Of a DNA stretch of 64,000 bases, positions 17,403 through 29,045 are shown piece by piece (the stretch's first letter is position 1; each line of letters begins with the position of its first letter). The notes under the pieces were generated by a model. The model saw only the letters and a program-made list of their open reading frames with translations. It had not been told where the DNA came from and did not search any database. The stretch lies in assembly GCA_016192455.1 (NCBI GenBank), contig JACPUC010000025.1, positions 1 through 64,000 of the forward strand, written 5' to 3'. A program made the translations under genes and the position numbers. This stretch comes from Candidatus Tectimicrobiota bacterium (GTDB lineage Bacteria; JACPUC01).

Positions 17403-17726
17403 GCGCCGCACCTCCTGCGCCGTCCCACCTCTAACGACGCCCTGAGAAGAATTCCAGTATACTTGGGTTATCCTGTGATTGCCTCGTCGGTGGGCGGGGG
17501 AGGCAGGTGACCCGCGCGTTTTCGCCGCAGGGGCCGCGCAGTGCCCCCAGCCGGGAGGCAGGCACCTCGCGCCGCTGGGGGGGAACCCTCACCCCTCGGT
17601 GCGTCAGAAAGGGAGCGCCCCACCTGCGTTTGCCGCCGAGAGCGGGCGCGGCGAAAAGGTGCGGGGGATCCTGCCTCGTGCCGCGGCCGCGGCGCGGACG
17701 GAACGGCTCACGAGGTTTGAGCGAAG
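17403..17726. other. Divergent intergenic region pyk/comF-like
   Basis: 324 bases between divergent genes. An AT-rich patch around 17450-17480 contains the palindrome AGTATACT, which could supply a -10 (TATACT) on either strand, but no matching -35 was found. CCCCCAGC (17544-17551) and GCTGGGGG (17574-17581) form an 8-base inverted repeat. No credible gene is present. Confidence 0.4.
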
Positions 17727-18515
17727 ATGCATCATGCTGGGCGGAGAATTCACGAGGCCGTGGTGGAGGCAAAAGCTCAGGCCGGCCCGTGGCTCCGCCG
17801 GTTCCTCGACGTGCTGCTGCCGCGCACCTGCGGGACGTGCGGGCGGATGCTCGGGGGGGCCGATCCGCACCAGTTCTGCGGCACCTGCTGGCAGCGCATC
17901 ACCCGCATCGTCCCGCCGCTCTGCCCGCGGTGCGGCATCCCCTACCCTGCCGCCACGGTCGTCCCCGGCGAGATCGGTCACGTCTGCGGCGCCTGCCGCG
18001 AACGGCGTCTCTACTTCCAGGCGGTGCGTTGCGCCGGGCGGTACGAGGGCACGCTGCAAACCGCCCTGCAGCGGTTCAAGTTCGAGGAGCGCACGAGCCT
18101 GGCGCGCCCGCTGGCGGAGCTCCTCGTCGAAACCTTCGGCCTTTTCTTTCAGCGGCCGGCGTTCGATGCGATCATCCCCGTCCCTCTCCATCGCCGCCGC
18201 CTCCGCCAGCGCGGCTACGACCAGGCGGTGCTCCTTGCCCGACAGGTCGCCGCGCTGCTGGATTTGCCGATCTGGGCCGGCGCGATCGAGCGCGTCCGCT
18301 ACACCCAGGCACAGGTCGGGCTGTCGCGTCAGGCGCGCCGCGAGAATGTGCGCGGAGCCTTCAGGGTGCGGCGCCCGGAGCGCCTGGCCGGCGCCCGGCT
18401 CCTCCTCATCGACGACGTCGTCACCACCAGCAGCACCGTGAACGAGTGCGCCCGCGCCGCCTTCGAGGCCGGAGCCGAGCGTCTCGACGTGCTTGCCGTG
18501 GCGCGCAGCATGTAG
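17727..18515 (+). CDS. ComF family phosphoribosyltransferase-like protein
   Basis: A 262-residue protein. The N-terminal third holds a double zinc-ribbon-like cysteine set (CGTCG, FCGTCW, CPRCG, CGACR). The rest is a type I phosphoribosyltransferase domain with the PRPP loop LLLIDDVVTTSST near the end, and IIPVPLHRRRLRQRGYDQA in the middle, both typical of ComF/GntX. The family is required for DNA uptake in naturally competent bacteria (ComFC) and is widespread elsewhere; the reaction is not established. It is convergent with nuoN and has no other competence gene nearby, so a competence role is not implied by context. Confidence 0.82.
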   Translation: MHHAGRRIHEAVVEAKAQAGPWLRRFLDVLLPRTCGTCGRMLGGADPHQFCGTCWQRITRIVPPLCPRCGIPYPAATVVPGEIGHVCGACRERRLYFQAVRCAGRYEGTLQTALQRFKFEERTSLARPLAELLVETFGLFFQRPAFDAIIPVPLHRRRLRQRGYDQAVLLARQVAALLDLPIWAGAIERVRYTQAQVGLSRQARRENVRGAFRVRRPERLAGARLLLIDDVVTTSSTVNECARAAFEAGAERLDVLAVARSM

Positions 18516-18606
18516 CGCTGCGTCTCACGCGCTCGTTTCCAAATGACGCTGAGACACGACCGCAAGGCGGGGGCGAGGAGGACGATCCACCAGCCTCTCC
18601 GAAGAG

Positions 18607-18645
18607 GCCGCGCCAGCCCTCTCCGCGGCAAGCGGGAGGCGCGGC
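18607..18645. terminator. Inverted repeat between convergent genes
   Basis: GCCGCGCC (18607-18614) and GGCGCGGC (18638-18645) form a perfect 8-base stem with additional CCGC/GCGG pairing inside. It lies between the ends of the ComF-like gene and nuoN, where a bidirectional terminator is expected. There is no T tract. Confidence 0.35.
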
Positions 18646-18680
18646 TGCGCCGGTGGGGAGGGGGCCCGCGGCCTCCATGG

Positions 18681-20180
18681 TCAACCGAGGAGCGCCTGAA
18701 CGGAGCGGAGCGCGAGGTCGAGGTAACGGGAGGGGAAGAGGCCGAGATCGAGCGTGCCGAGCACGGCCAGGATGAGGGCGATGACGAGGCTGCCGCTGAA
18801 TGAGGCGCCCGCGGCTTCGGCCTGCATCTCCGCGGCGGGCTCGCGCATGTACATGATGACGATGACGCGGAGGTAGTAGAAGACCGCCACGACGCTGTTG
18901 AGTACGGCGATGATCGTCAACCAGACGAAGCCGGCGTTGAGGGCTGACTTGAAGACCACGAACTTGCCGACGAACCCCGCCGTGGGCGGAATCCCCGCCA
19001 GGGAGACCATGAAGAGCGCCATGACAAGGGCCAGCCAGGGCCTTCGATAGCCGAGACCGGCGTAATCGGCAAGCCCCACTTGGTCGCGGTCGCCGCGGCC
19101 CATCGCCACCACGACGGCAAAGGCTCCCAAATTGAAGAAGGTGTAGGCGAGGGTGTAGAAGAGCACACTCGACACCCCAAGCCGCTGCGCCCCGCCGACT
19201 CCCCCCGAGGCCACCAGCGCCACCAGCACGTAGCCGGCGTGGGCGATGCTCGAGTACGCCAGCATGCGCTTGATGTTCGCCTGCACGATGGCGAGGATGT
19301 TGCCGAGGGTCATGGTGAGGGCGGCGATGAGCCAGAAGGCCCCCCACCAGTCGGCATGCAGCCCCTCCAGCGCGAAGCTGAAGACGCGCACCAGCGCCGC
19401 AAAGCCGGCCGCTTTCGGGCCGGCGGAGAGGAAGGCGGTGATCGAGGTGGGCGCCCCCTCGTAGACGTCGGGGGTGTACATGTGGAACGGCACCGCCGTC
19501 ACCTTGAAGCCGAACCCGACGATAAGCAGCCCCATCCCCACGTAGAGCAGGGCTGAGACGTTCCCCGCTGGAGCGGCCTTGAGGAAGCCGCCCATCGCCT
19601 TGAGGTTCGTCGTCCCCGTTGCTCCATAGAGGAAGGAGATGCCGTAGAGCAGGAAGCCGGTGGCGAAGGCGCCGAGGAGGAAGTACTTCATCGCCGCTTC
19701 GTTCGAGCGCGCCTGCCCGCGCAGGAAGCCGGCGAGCACATAGAGATTGAGGGAGAGAATCTCGACGCCGAGGAAGATGGTCATGAGATCGCCGCCCGCG
19801 GCCATGAGCATCATCCCCAGGGTGGAGAAGAGAATGAGCCCGTAGTACTCACCGACGTTCATCGAGTGACGCGCTCCGTAGCTGATCGACATGAGGACGA
19901 CGAGCATCGAGCTGGCTAGGAAGACATAGTTGAAGAAGACGGCGACGGCGTCGATCGCCAGGAGGCCATGGAACGGCGCCGCCACGACACCGCTCAGGCG
20001 GGAGTTAGCGTAGAAGGTGAGGAGCAACCCGAGCAGCGACAGGTAGGCGAGGAAGCTGCGATCGCCCGAGGCGCGCCGCCGGCCGAACGTATCGGCAAGC
20101 AGCACCACGAGTCCCGTGATGACGAGGATGAGCATGGGCGCCAGCAGGCCGAGGTCATACTCTGGGAAACGGAGTTCCAT
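18681..20180 (-). CDS. nuoN: NADH-quinone oxidoreductase subunit N
   Basis: A 499-residue antiporter-like membrane subunit of respiratory complex I with about 14 hydrophobic helices. Recognisable stretches are MLMAAGGDLMTIFLGVEILSL (split over helices near residue 110-130), RSNEAAMKYFLLGAFATGF, FGFKVTAVPFHMYTPDVYEG and IVQANIKRMLAYSSIAHAGY, which hold the conserved Glu and Lys residues of the proton channel. It forms one of the three antiporter-like modules of the membrane arm. It is the last gene of the operon and starts three bases after nuoM ends. Length is as expected. Confidence 0.95.
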   Translation of the reverse strand: MELRFPEYDLGLLAPMLILVITGLVVLLADTFGRRRASGDRSFLAYLSLLGLLLTFYANSRLSGVVAAPFHGLLAIDAVAVFFNYVFLASSMLVVLMSISYGARHSMNVGEYYGLILFSTLGMMLMAAGGDLMTIFLGVEILSLNLYVLAGFLRGQARSNEAAMKYFLLGAFATGFLLYGISFLYGATGTTNLKAMGGFLKAAPAGNVSALLYVGMGLLIVGFGFKVTAVPFHMYTPDVYEGAPTSITAFLSAGPKAAGFAALVRVFSFALEGLHADWWGAFWLIAALTMTLGNILAIVQANIKRMLAYSSIAHAGYVLVALVASGGVGGAQRLGVSSVLFYTLAYTFFNLGAFAVVVAMGRGDRDQVGLADYAGLGYRRPWLALVMALFMVSLAGIPPTAGFVGKFVVFKSALNAGFVWLTIIAVLNSVVAVFYYLRVIVIMYMREPAAEMQAEAAGASFSGSLVIALILAVLGTLDLGLFPSRYLDLALRSVQALLG

Positions 20181-20183
20181 CGG

Positions 20184-21899
<1,716 letters not shown>

Positions 21900-21994
21900 C
21901 CGGTATCCCTGCCTGTCAACCCTGTCCGCGATTCCCGCCCGCGCCGTGGGTCAGGTCGCATCCCAGGCGTCGCGGCCGGCCGCGCCGGTCATCG

Positions 21995-23929
21995 TCAACG
22001 CATCACGAAGTAGAGCACGAGCAGCATGGCGCCCAGGACCATGGTCACGGCGTAGCTCTTCACGTAGCCGGTCTGCAGGCGGCGCAGGGCGCCGCTGGCG
22101 CCGCGGATGAGGTCGGCGGCCCCGTTGGCGATGCCATCGATCACCAGCACATCGAAGCCCCGCCAGAGGATGGTCCCCAACTGCTTCACCGGCCTCACGA
22201 CGAGGAGGTCGTAAGCTTCGTCGACGAAGTACTTGCCGCATAGCAGCCGATACAGCCACGCGTTCACCTCGGCCGCCCGCTGCGCCAGCTCCGGCCGCTG
22301 CAGGAAGAACCGCCGCGCCATGACGAGGCCGGCGACGGCGATGGCCAGCGACACGATCATCATGAAGAGCTCGAAGCCGATCGCCGCATGACCGGCCTCC
22401 GCGGCGGCCGCTCCGTGGGCGAGGGGGGCGCGCGCCAGGACAGGCTCCAGGAAGCTCTTAAAGAGGTTCCCCCCTTGAATGAGGGGCAAGCCGACGAAGC
22501 CGCCGAGGATCGACAACACCGCCAGGACCACGAGGGGCCGCGTCATCACCTTCGGCGACTCATGGATGTGGGCGGCGCGCTCCGCCGACACGCGCGACGG
22601 GCCATGGAAGGTGAGATAGATCAGCCGGAACATGTAGAGCGCCGTCAGGAACGCCGTGAACGCGGCGACCGCCCAGAGGAAGAGGCTCTCCTGCAGGGTC
22701 TCCCAGAGAATCTCGTCCTTGCTGAAGAAACCGGCGAAGGGAAAGATGCCGGCGATCGCCAGGGCGCCGATCCAGAAGGTGATGCCGGTGGTGCGCAGTT
22801 TGGAGAACAATCCCCCCATCCTGCGCAGGTCCTGCTCTCCACCCAGGGCGTGAATGACGCTGCCGGAGCCAAGGAATAAGAGCGACTTGAAGAAGGCGTG
22901 CGTCATGAGGTGGAAGATGGCGGCGGTGAATGCGCCGACGCCGCAGGCGAGGAACATGTAGCCGAGCTGGCTCACCGTCGAATAGGCCAGGACGCGCTTG
23001 ATGTCGGTCTGCACCAGGCCCATGGTGGCGGCGAAGAAGGCGGTCGCCAGACCGATGCCGGCCACCACCGTGAGGCTCAGCGGCGCCAGCGCGAAGAGGG
23101 CGCTGGTGCGCACCACCATGTAGACCCCCGCCGTCACCATGGTGGCGGCATGAATGAGGGCGCTCACCGGGGTGGGACCCTCCATGGCGTCGGGCAGCCA
23201 GACGTAGAGCGGAAGCTGCGCCGACTTGCCGGTGGCGCCCACGAAGAGGAGCAGCGTGATCGCCGTGATCGCCGCGCCGCTGACGACGCCGCTCTGGACG
23301 AGCTGCGGCGCCTTGCTGAAGACCGTCGTGAAGTCGAGACTGCCGAAAAGGGCGAAGATGAGAAAAATGGCCAGAAGGAACCCGAAGTCGCCGACGCGGT
23401 TGACGATGAACGCCTTCTTCCCCGCGTCGGCTGCTGATTTCCGTTCGTACCAGAAGCCGATGAGCAGGTAGGAGCAAAGCCCCACCCCTTCCCAGCCGAC
23501 GAACAGGAGGAGGAAGTTGTTCGCCAGCACGAGGATCAGCATGGAGAAGATGAAGAGGTTGAGGTAGACGAAGTAGCGCCGGAAGCCGGGGTCGCCGTGC
23601 ATGTAGCCGATCGAGTAGACATGGATGATGAAACCGACGCCGGTGACCACGAGCGCCATGATGATCGAGAGCTGATCAACGAGCAGCCCGAAGCCGGCGG
23701 AGAGGCTGCCGGAGGCGATCCACGTATAGACGTTGAGTTCGATGTGGCGTTGCTGCGGGGGCAGCTTCAGGAGCGCCAGGAACGCGCCCACGGCAACGAG
23801 CAAGGCCAGGCCCACCACCGCCGAGGCAAGCCAGCCGATGCCGCGCTCGCTCATCCTCCCGGTCACGAAGAGGTTGAGGAACACCCCCAGGAGCGGCAGG
23901 GCAAGCATGAGCCAGGCAAGATCGAGCAT
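21995..23929 (-). CDS. nuoL: NADH-quinone oxidoreductase subunit L
   Basis: A 644-residue distal proton-pumping subunit. Motifs are the helix with [12 protein letters not shown]-like sequence ([16 protein letters not shown]), [64 protein letters not shown] and [10 protein letters not shown]. The C terminus has the lateral-helix segment characteristic of NuoL ([16 protein letters not shown]), ending in a final hydrophobic helix. The ATG at 23929 is preferred to a TTG at 23953 because AAGGAAGG lies at the right distance. It is followed by nuoM on the same strand. Confidence 0.95.
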   Translation of the reverse strand: MLDLAWLMLALPLLGVFLNLFVTGRMSERGIGWLASAVVGLALLVAVGAFLALLKLPPQQRHIELNVYTWIASGSLSAGFGLLVDQLSIIMALVVTGVGFIIHVYSIGYMHGDPGFRRYFVYLNLFIFSMLILVLANNFLLLFVGWEGVGLCSYLLIGFWYERKSAADAGKKAFIVNRVGDFGFLLAIFLIFALFGSLDFTTVFSKAPQLVQSGVVSGAAITAITLLLFVGATGKSAQLPLYVWLPDAMEGPTPVSALIHAATMVTAGVYMVVRTSALFALAPLSLTVVAGIGLATAFFAATMGLVQTDIKRVLAYSTVSQLGYMFLACGVGAFTAAIFHLMTHAFFKSLLFLGSGSVIHALGGEQDLRRMGGLFSKLRTTGITFWIGALAIAGIFPFAGFFSKDEILWETLQESLFLWAVAAFTAFLTALYMFRLIYLTFHGPSRVSAERAAHIHESPKVMTRPLVVLAVLSILGGFVGLPLIQGGNLFKSFLEPVLARAPLAHGAAAAEAGHAAIGFELFMMIVSLAIAVAGLVMARRFFLQRPELAQRAAEVNAWLYRLLCGKYFVDEAYDLLVVRPVKQLGTILWRGFDVLVIDGIANGAADLIRGASGALRRLQTGYVKSYAVTMVLGAMLLVLYFVMR

Positions 23930-23974
23930 GGTGGAAACACCTTCCTTGGACAACGAGTGGGGAGCAGCGGCAGC

Positions 23975-24286
23975 TCACCCGCGCAGCAAGTTCACCTCAT
24001 CCACATCCACCGACTCGCGCGAGCGGAAGATCGTCAGGATGATCGCCAGCCCCACCGCAACCTCCGCCGCGGCCACCGTCATGACGAAAAAGAAGAAAAT
24101 CTGCCCCGACATCGAGTGCAGGAAGCGGGAGAAGGCGATGAACGACAGGTTCACGCCGCTGAGCATGATCTCGATGCACATGAAGATGACCAGGGCGTTG
24201 CGGCGCAGCAGGACGCCCGCCACGCCGATGCTGAAGACGATGGCGCTGAGGACGAGGTACCAGGAAAGCGGCACGGTGAAGGACAT
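23975..24286 (-). CDS. nuoK: NADH-quinone oxidoreductase subunit K
   Basis: A 103-residue membrane subunit with three helices. The conserved glutamates of the proton path are visible in [14 protein letters not shown] and [13 protein letters not shown]. Length and motifs match the family exactly. It starts five bases after nuoJ stops and ends 45 bases before nuoL. Confidence 0.95.
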   Translation of the reverse strand: MSFTVPLSWYLVLSAIVFSIGVAGVLLRRNALVIFMCIEIMLSGVNLSFIAFSRFLHSMSGQIFFFFVMTVAAAEVAVGLAIILTIFRSRESVDVDEVNLLRG

Positions 24287-24290
24287 GGCA

Positions 24291-24845
24291 TCAATCCGCG
24301 CGTGAGGAGGCGGCGGGCGGTGGCGACGACGCGCCGAGCGGACGCCGTCGCGCCAGCACCATGGCCCCGATCATGGCGACGAGGAGCAGGACCGAGGTCG
24401 CCTCGAAGAGGAACAGGAAGTCGGTGAAGAGGAGCTTGCCGAAGACCTGCGCGTTGCCAAGCTCGGCCAGGCGCTGCGGCGTGAACTCCCCCTGCGGCCC
24501 CAGCCGCACTTCGCCCGCCACCGTGACGGCCACCAGGCCGAAGAGGATGATCGTCAGGATGAGACCAAAGAGCTTCTGCCAGCGCAGCTTCGCCTCGGGC
24601 GCCTGGCGGTCGCGCACGTTGAGGAGCATGACGACGAAGAGGAAGAGGACCATGATGGCGCCGGCATAGACGAGCACCTGGAGCACCGCGATGATCTGCG
24701 CCTGCAAGAGCACGAACTGCCCTGCCAAGCCCAGGAACGCCAGGATCAGGAAGAGCGCGCTGTAGACCGGGTTCCTCTGCGCCACGACCATGAGCGAGGC
24801 GCCCACGAGAATCACCGCCAAGATGACGAACATGATGAGTTCCAT
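24291..24845 (-). CDS. nuoJ: NADH-quinone oxidoreductase subunit J
   Basis: A 184-residue membrane subunit with five hydrophobic helices. The pi-bulge helix region is visible as [20 protein letters not shown], preceded by AQIIAVLQ. The ATG at 24845 ([11 protein letters not shown]) is preferred to a GTG nine bases upstream. The C terminus after the last helix is a short hydrophilic tail rich in Pro, Ser and Ala. The gene that normally stands between nuoH and nuoJ, nuoI, is not present; a 154-base gap is found instead. Confidence 0.94.
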   Translation of the reverse strand: MELIMFVILAVILVGASLMVVAQRNPVYSALFLILAFLGLAGQFVLLQAQIIAVLQVLVYAGAIMVLFLFVVMLLNVRDRQAPEAKLRWQKLFGLILTIILFGLVAVTVAGEVRLGPQGEFTPQRLAELGNAQVFGKLLFTDFLFLFEATSVLLLVAMIGAMVLARRRPLGASSPPPAASSRAD

Positions 24846-24999
24846 CACGCGCACCCACGGGATGACGCAGCGCCCTCGCGGAGCTGCGCGTTCTCTCCTC
24901 GCTCCGGCCCCGCGGCTCGCCTCGGGAGCCGCGCGCCACCCTGCTTCCTGAACCGCCTGAAGAGTCCCCTGCCGAGCGGCATGGCGCGGCGGCGTCGCC
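24846..24999. other. Gap at the expected position of nuoI
   Basis: This stretch between nuoH and nuoJ is far too short for nuoI (about 400-600 bases) and contains none of its two CxxCxxCxxxCP ferredoxin motifs on either strand. On the coding strand a short run could be read as MPLGRGLFRRFRKQ, loosely like a NuoI N terminus, but it breaks into arginine/alanine-rich sequence with no cluster motif, so I treat it as non-coding. Confidence 0.7.
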
Positions 25000-26025
25000 C
25001 TACACCCACTTCGCCACCACCAGGTAGCCGCTGTAGAAGATGTTGAGGATCGCCAGCGGCAGGGTGATCTTCCAGCCCAGGCGCATGAGCTGATCGTAGC
25101 GGAAGCGCGGCAGCGTCCAGCGCACCCAGACGAAGAAGAAGAGCATTACCCCCACTTTGAGGACGAAGGCCAGCACCTGCGCGAGACTGAGGAGCAGCGG
25201 CGGCAGCCCCGCCTGCTCGAGGTAGGGGACCTGCCAGCCGCCGAGGTAGAGGCTGACGACCACCGCGGAGGCGGTGAGCATGTTGGCGTACTCCGCCATG
25301 AAGAACATGGCGAACTTCATGCTGCTGTACTCGGTGTGGTAGCCGCCGACCAGCTCGGGCTCCGCCTCCGGCAGATCGAACGGCAGGCGGTTCGTCTCGG
25401 CGAAGACGGCGATGAGGAAGATGATGAACCCCAGCGGCTGCATCCAGAAGTTCCAGCGCAGGCCGCTCTGCGCCGCGACGATGTCGGGCAGGCGCAGCGA
25501 TCCCGCCACGATGAGCACCCCGACGGCGGCGAGGCCAAGGGAGAGCTCATAGCTGATCATCTGGGCCGAGGCGCGCAAGCCGCCGATGAGCGAGTACTTG
25601 CTGTTCGACGACCAGCCCGCCAGGACGACGCCATACACCCCCATGCTCGTCAACGCGAAGATGTAGAGGAAACCGATATTGACGTTGGCGATGACGAGCG
25701 GGATGTCGCGCCCGAAGAGCGGCAGAGTGTTGCCGAAAGGGATGACCGCCATGGTGATGAAGGCCGGCACCAGCGCCACCAGCGGCGCCAGCAGGTAGAC
25801 CGGGCGGTTGACGTAGTGCGGGATGAGGTCCTCCTTGAACATGAACTTCAGGCCGTCGGCCAGCGGCTGCAGGAGGCCGAAGGGACCCACTCGGTTCGGG
25901 CCGCGCCGGTCCTGGATGAAGGCGCTCACGCGGCGCTCCACGAGCGACAGGTAGGCCACCATGGTCAGGTAGACCCCAAAGACGACGAGGATTTTCACGA
26001 TGGTGATGAGCAGGTCGGTCATCAT
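25000..26025 (-). CDS. nuoH: NADH-quinone oxidoreductase subunit H
   Basis: A 341-residue membrane subunit that shapes the quinone-access cavity at the junction of the two arms. Motifs include [32 protein letters not shown] at the first loop (given here in overlapping short form as [11 protein letters not shown] and [10 protein letters not shown]), [15 protein letters not shown] and [14 protein letters not shown], plus [19 protein letters not shown] near the C terminus. Eight hydrophobic helices are visible. Its ATG overlaps the nuoG stop (ATGA). The conserved charged loops that line the quinone site are intact, although the partner subunits NuoB and NuoD are not encoded here. Confidence 0.95.
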   Translation of the reverse strand: MMTDLLITIVKILVVFGVYLTMVAYLSLVERRVSAFIQDRRGPNRVGPFGLLQPLADGLKFMFKEDLIPHYVNRPVYLLAPLVALVPAFITMAVIPFGNTLPLFGRDIPLVIANVNIGFLYIFALTSMGVYGVVLAGWSSNSKYSLIGGLRASAQMISYELSLGLAAVGVLIVAGSLRLPDIVAAQSGLRWNFWMQPLGFIIFLIAVFAETNRLPFDLPEAEPELVGGYHTEYSSMKFAMFFMAEYANMLTASAVVVSLYLGGWQVPYLEQAGLPPLLLSLAQVLAFVLKVGVMLFFFVWVRWTLPRFRYDQLMRLGWKITLPLAILNIFYSGYLVVAKWV

Positions 26026-27599
26026 GCTTGCAGCGCCACCCCCAGGGAGCCGAGCTCGGCATAGACCGCCTTGACATAGGCGGGAACTTCCACCGCAATC
26101 TCCTGCATGATGTCCGCCGGCGAGTCATAGGCCCACTCCGCCCCGAGCTGCTGGGCGAGATCGCGGAGGATGCGCCAGTCGGCCCGCGCGTCGCCGGGCG
26201 GATGGAAGGCGCGGTGAAGCCGCTGCACGCGGCCGCCGTCGTTCGTGAAGCTCCCGTCCCGCTCCGGGAAGGCGCTGCCCGCCAGCACCAGATGGGCAAG
26301 CTGCGTGGTGGCGGTGGGCAGGATGTCCTGCACGAGAAGGCCCTGCAGCTTGCCGAGGGCGGCGCGAATGCGGTCGCTCTCCCCAAACTCCCCCACGGGA
26401 TCTTCGTGCAGCACGTAGAGGACGGAGATTTCCCCCGCCTCGATGCCGGCAAGGATGCTCTCCCAGCCCTCCTTCCCGGCGGCCACGCAGCCCAGCTCCC
26501 TGGCGCCGCGATAGTTGGGCGACTTGTCGGCCTTGTAGAGGAAGCCGTCGGCGCTCTCCGGTCCCTTGTCGCGCGGGCGGCAGTCGAGGCGCTTGCCTCC
26601 GAGCACCTGGGTGAGAAGTTTGCGAAAGAGGTAGAGCTCCTCGTTGGTGGCGAAGGGACCGGCCAGCCCCGCCAGGGCTGCCGCCTTGGCGCCTTTCAGC
26701 AGCTCCGCCGCCTGGCGCAGGGCGTTCCGCCAGGCCGTGGGGCGCTGCGCCGCGCCTGACTTCACCAACGGTGTGGCGAGTCGCGTAGCAGCATGGACGT
26801 ACTTGTACCCCAGCCGCCCCGTGTCGCACATCCAGTGTTCGTTCACGGTGTCGTTGATGCGCGGGGTGAGCCGCATGATCTGGCCGTGGCGGTGCCAGAC
26901 GGTGATGTTGCAGCCGGTGCTGCATCCCGGGCAGATGCTTGCCGTCTGCGCCATCTCCCAGACGCGCGACTTGAAGCGGTAGTCGCGGTTCGTCAGAGCA
27001 CCCACGGGGCAGAGATCAATGGTGTTCATCGAGTAGTTGTTGTCGAGCTGCCTGCCGGGGGAGGTGCCGATCTCCACGTGGTTGCCGCGCTGCAAGAAGC
27101 CGAGCTCGGAGGTCTTGGTGATCTCGTCGCAGAAGCGGATGCAGCGGGAGCAGAGGATGCAGCGCTCGGCGTCGAGCATGACGCGCGGTCCCACCGGCAC
27201 GCGCTTGGGTTTGTGGACCTTCTCTTCGATGAAGCGGCTGTACCCCTGGCCGTGCTCGAAGGCGTAATCCTGCAGCTTGCACTCGCCGCACTGGTCGCAG
27301 ATGGGGCAGTCGAGGGGATGGTTGACGAGGAGGAACTCCATCACCCCCTGGCGCGCCTGCACCGCCATCTCGGAGGTGGTCTTCACCACCATGCCGTCGG
27401 TCGCCTGGGTGTTGCACGCGATGAGGGGCTTCGGCTGCCCCACCACCTCGACCAGGCACATGCGGCAGTTGCCGGCGATGGAGAGCTTCTCGTGCCAGCA
27501 GTAGTGGGGGATGGTGATGCCGAGCTGCTTGGCGGCCACGATCACCGTGGTGCCGGGATTAACGGTGATCTCCTTGCCATCTATGGTCACCTTGGGCAT
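26022..27599 (-). CDS. nuoG: NADH-quinone oxidoreductase subunit G
   Basis: A 525-residue iron-sulfur subunit of the peripheral arm. The N-terminal 2Fe-2S domain starts MPKVTIDGKEITV and carries CWHEKLSIAGNCRMC plus a later Cys (N1b). The His-ligated N5 cluster motif is HPLDCPICDQCGEC. The N4 motif is CILCSRCIRFC with a distant DLCPVGALT. The extra N7 motif is CPGCSTGCN with a Cys in HWMCDTGR, which only some bacterial NuoG proteins have. The molybdopterin-oxidoreductase-like C-terminal region is shorter than in E. coli, as in many bacteria. An ATG at 27599 is chosen, since earlier in-frame sequence is not conserved-looking. Confidence 0.94.
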   Translation of the reverse strand: MPKVTIDGKEITVNPGTTVIVAAKQLGITIPHYCWHEKLSIAGNCRMCLVEVVGQPKPLIACNTQATDGMVVKTTSEMAVQARQGVMEFLLVNHPLDCPICDQCGECKLQDYAFEHGQGYSRFIEEKVHKPKRVPVGPRVMLDAERCILCSRCIRFCDEITKTSELGFLQRGNHVEIGTSPGRQLDNNYSMNTIDLCPVGALTNRDYRFKSRVWEMAQTASICPGCSTGCNITVWHRHGQIMRLTPRINDTVNEHWMCDTGRLGYKYVHAATRLATPLVKSGAAQRPTAWRNALRQAAELLKGAKAAALAGLAGPFATNEELYLFRKLLTQVLGGKRLDCRPRDKGPESADGFLYKADKSPNYRGARELGCVAAGKEGWESILAGIEAGEISVLYVLHEDPVGEFGESDRIRAALGKLQGLLVQDILPTATTQLAHLVLAGSAFPERDGSFTNDGGRVQRLHRAFHPPGDARADWRILRDLAQQLGAEWAYDSPADIMQEIAVEVPAYVKAVYAELGSLGVALQA

Positions 27600-27634
27600 G
27601 GCGTCACCTTGGGCATGAGTGTGCGCTGCTCCCG

Positions 27635-28969
27635 TTACGCTGAGACTTGCACGGGGATCAGATCGGCGCGGCGGCCGCCCAGGACCCCCGGCACGGGACC
27701 GGGGTCCGGCAGGCCGCTGCCCCGCCGGATGCGCTCCTCGAAGTCGGCGCGAAACCGGCTGATGTTGTAGCGGATGGGCCAGGCCGCGGCGTCGCCGAAG
27801 GGGCAGATGGTGCGCCCTTCCATATTGGCGCAGATCGACAGGAGGAGATCGAGGTCCTCCATCCTCCCCTGCCCCGCTTCGATGCGGCGCAGAATTTGCG
27901 GTATCCAGCCGCTCCCCTCGCGGCAGGGAGTGCACTGCCCGCAGGACTCATGGTGGTAGAACTCGGCGATGCGCCGGGTGACCGCCACGATGTCGGTGGT
28001 CTCATCCATGACGATGATGGCGCCGGTGCCGAAAAGCGAGCTAACCGTTCGCAGGCCGTCGTGGTCCATCGGCGTGTCGAGCATCTCCGCCGTCAGGATC
28101 GGCGTCGAGGAGCCGCCGGGGATCACGCCCTTGATCTTGCGGCCGCCTGGGACGCCGCCGGCGTGCTCATAGATGATTTCGCGCAGCGGCGTGCCAAGAG
28201 GGAGCTCGTAGAGCCCCGGCCGGTTGACGTGGCCGCTGACGCCGAAGAGGGTGGTGCCTGGGCTTGCCTTGGTGCCCATGCTGCGATACCAATCGGCGCC
28301 GTGCTTGATGATGTGGGGCACCGTGCAGAGGGTCTCGACGTTGTTGACCGTCGTCGGGCAGCCGTACACCCCGTAGCCGGCGGGAAATGGCGGTTTGGGC
28401 CTCGGGTAGCCGCGTTTGCCCTCCAGCGACTCCATGAGTGCCGTCTCTTCGCCGCAGATGTAGGCACCGGCGCCGCGGTAGAGGATGATGTCGATGTCGT
28501 GCCCGGTGCCGTCGAGGTTCTGTCCCACAAACCCCCGAGCGCGCGCCTCCTCGAGGGCCGCGCTGAGGCGCCGGTAGCCCAGGCCGAACTCCCCCCGCAC
28601 ATAGACGAAGGCCAACTTCGAGCGAATGGCGTAGGCGCCGATGATGATGCCTTCGATGAGGCTGTGGGGATCGGTCTCGATGATCTTGCGGTCCTTGAAG
28701 GTGCCCGGCTCCCCCTCGTCGGCGTTGCAGCAGAGGTAGTGCGGCTTCTTCGGCTCCTTCGGCATGAAGCTCCACTTCACGCCGGTGGGAAAGCCGGCCC
28801 CGCCCCGGCCGCGCAGGCCGGAGGCCTTCACGACCTCGACGACCTCCTCGACCGTCAGGCGCAGCGCCTTCTTCAGGCCCTCGTAACCGCCGCGCTCGAT
28901 GAAGACGTCGATCGTCTCGGCGTTCGGCACCTCGAAGTTCTTGCTGATGATCCTGATCTGCTCAGCCAT
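27635..28969 (-). CDS. nuoF: NADH-quinone oxidoreductase subunit F
   Basis: A 444-residue subunit that binds NADH, FMN and cluster N3 at the tip of the peripheral arm. The glycine-rich NADH site is SGLRGRGGAGFPTG, the FMN-binding region includes CNADEGEPGTFKDR and GAGAYICGEETAL, and the N3 ligands are SCGQCTPCREG with the distal Cys in TICPFGDAA. The start is the ATG at 28969 (MAEQIRI); residues before it are not conserved-looking. It is 35 bases before nuoG and 76 bases after nuoE. Confidence 0.96.
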   Translation of the reverse strand: MAEQIRIISKNFEVPNAETIDVFIERGGYEGLKKALRLTVEEVVEVVKASGLRGRGGAGFPTGVKWSFMPKEPKKPHYLCCNADEGEPGTFKDRKIIETDPHSLIEGIIIGAYAIRSKLAFVYVRGEFGLGYRRLSAALEEARARGFVGQNLDGTGHDIDIILYRGAGAYICGEETALMESLEGKRGYPRPKPPFPAGYGVYGCPTTVNNVETLCTVPHIIKHGADWYRSMGTKASPGTTLFGVSGHVNRPGLYELPLGTPLREIIYEHAGGVPGGRKIKGVIPGGSSTPILTAEMLDTPMDHDGLRTVSSLFGTGAIIVMDETTDIVAVTRRIAEFYHHESCGQCTPCREGSGWIPQILRRIEAGQGRMEDLDLLLSICANMEGRTICPFGDAAAWPIRYNISRFRADFEERIRRGSGLPDPGPVPGVLGGRRADLIPVQVSA

Positions 28970-29045
28970 TGCTACGCCGCCGGCGCCTCCATGCGCTTCG
29001 CTCGGCCGGGGTGCTCCCAGCACGCTCGCTCTGCCCCATCGCTGC

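Noticed and set aside
17450-17480. A promoter for pyk or the ComF-like gene at the AGTATACT palindrome
   Set aside because: A TATACT -10 can be read on either strand, but no -35 or extended -10 element supports it.
24855-24999. A possible remnant of nuoI in the nuoH-nuoJ gap
   Set aside because: Only about 14 residues could be likened to a NuoI N terminus and no ferredoxin motif is present on any frame; the resemblance is too weak to call a pseudogene.
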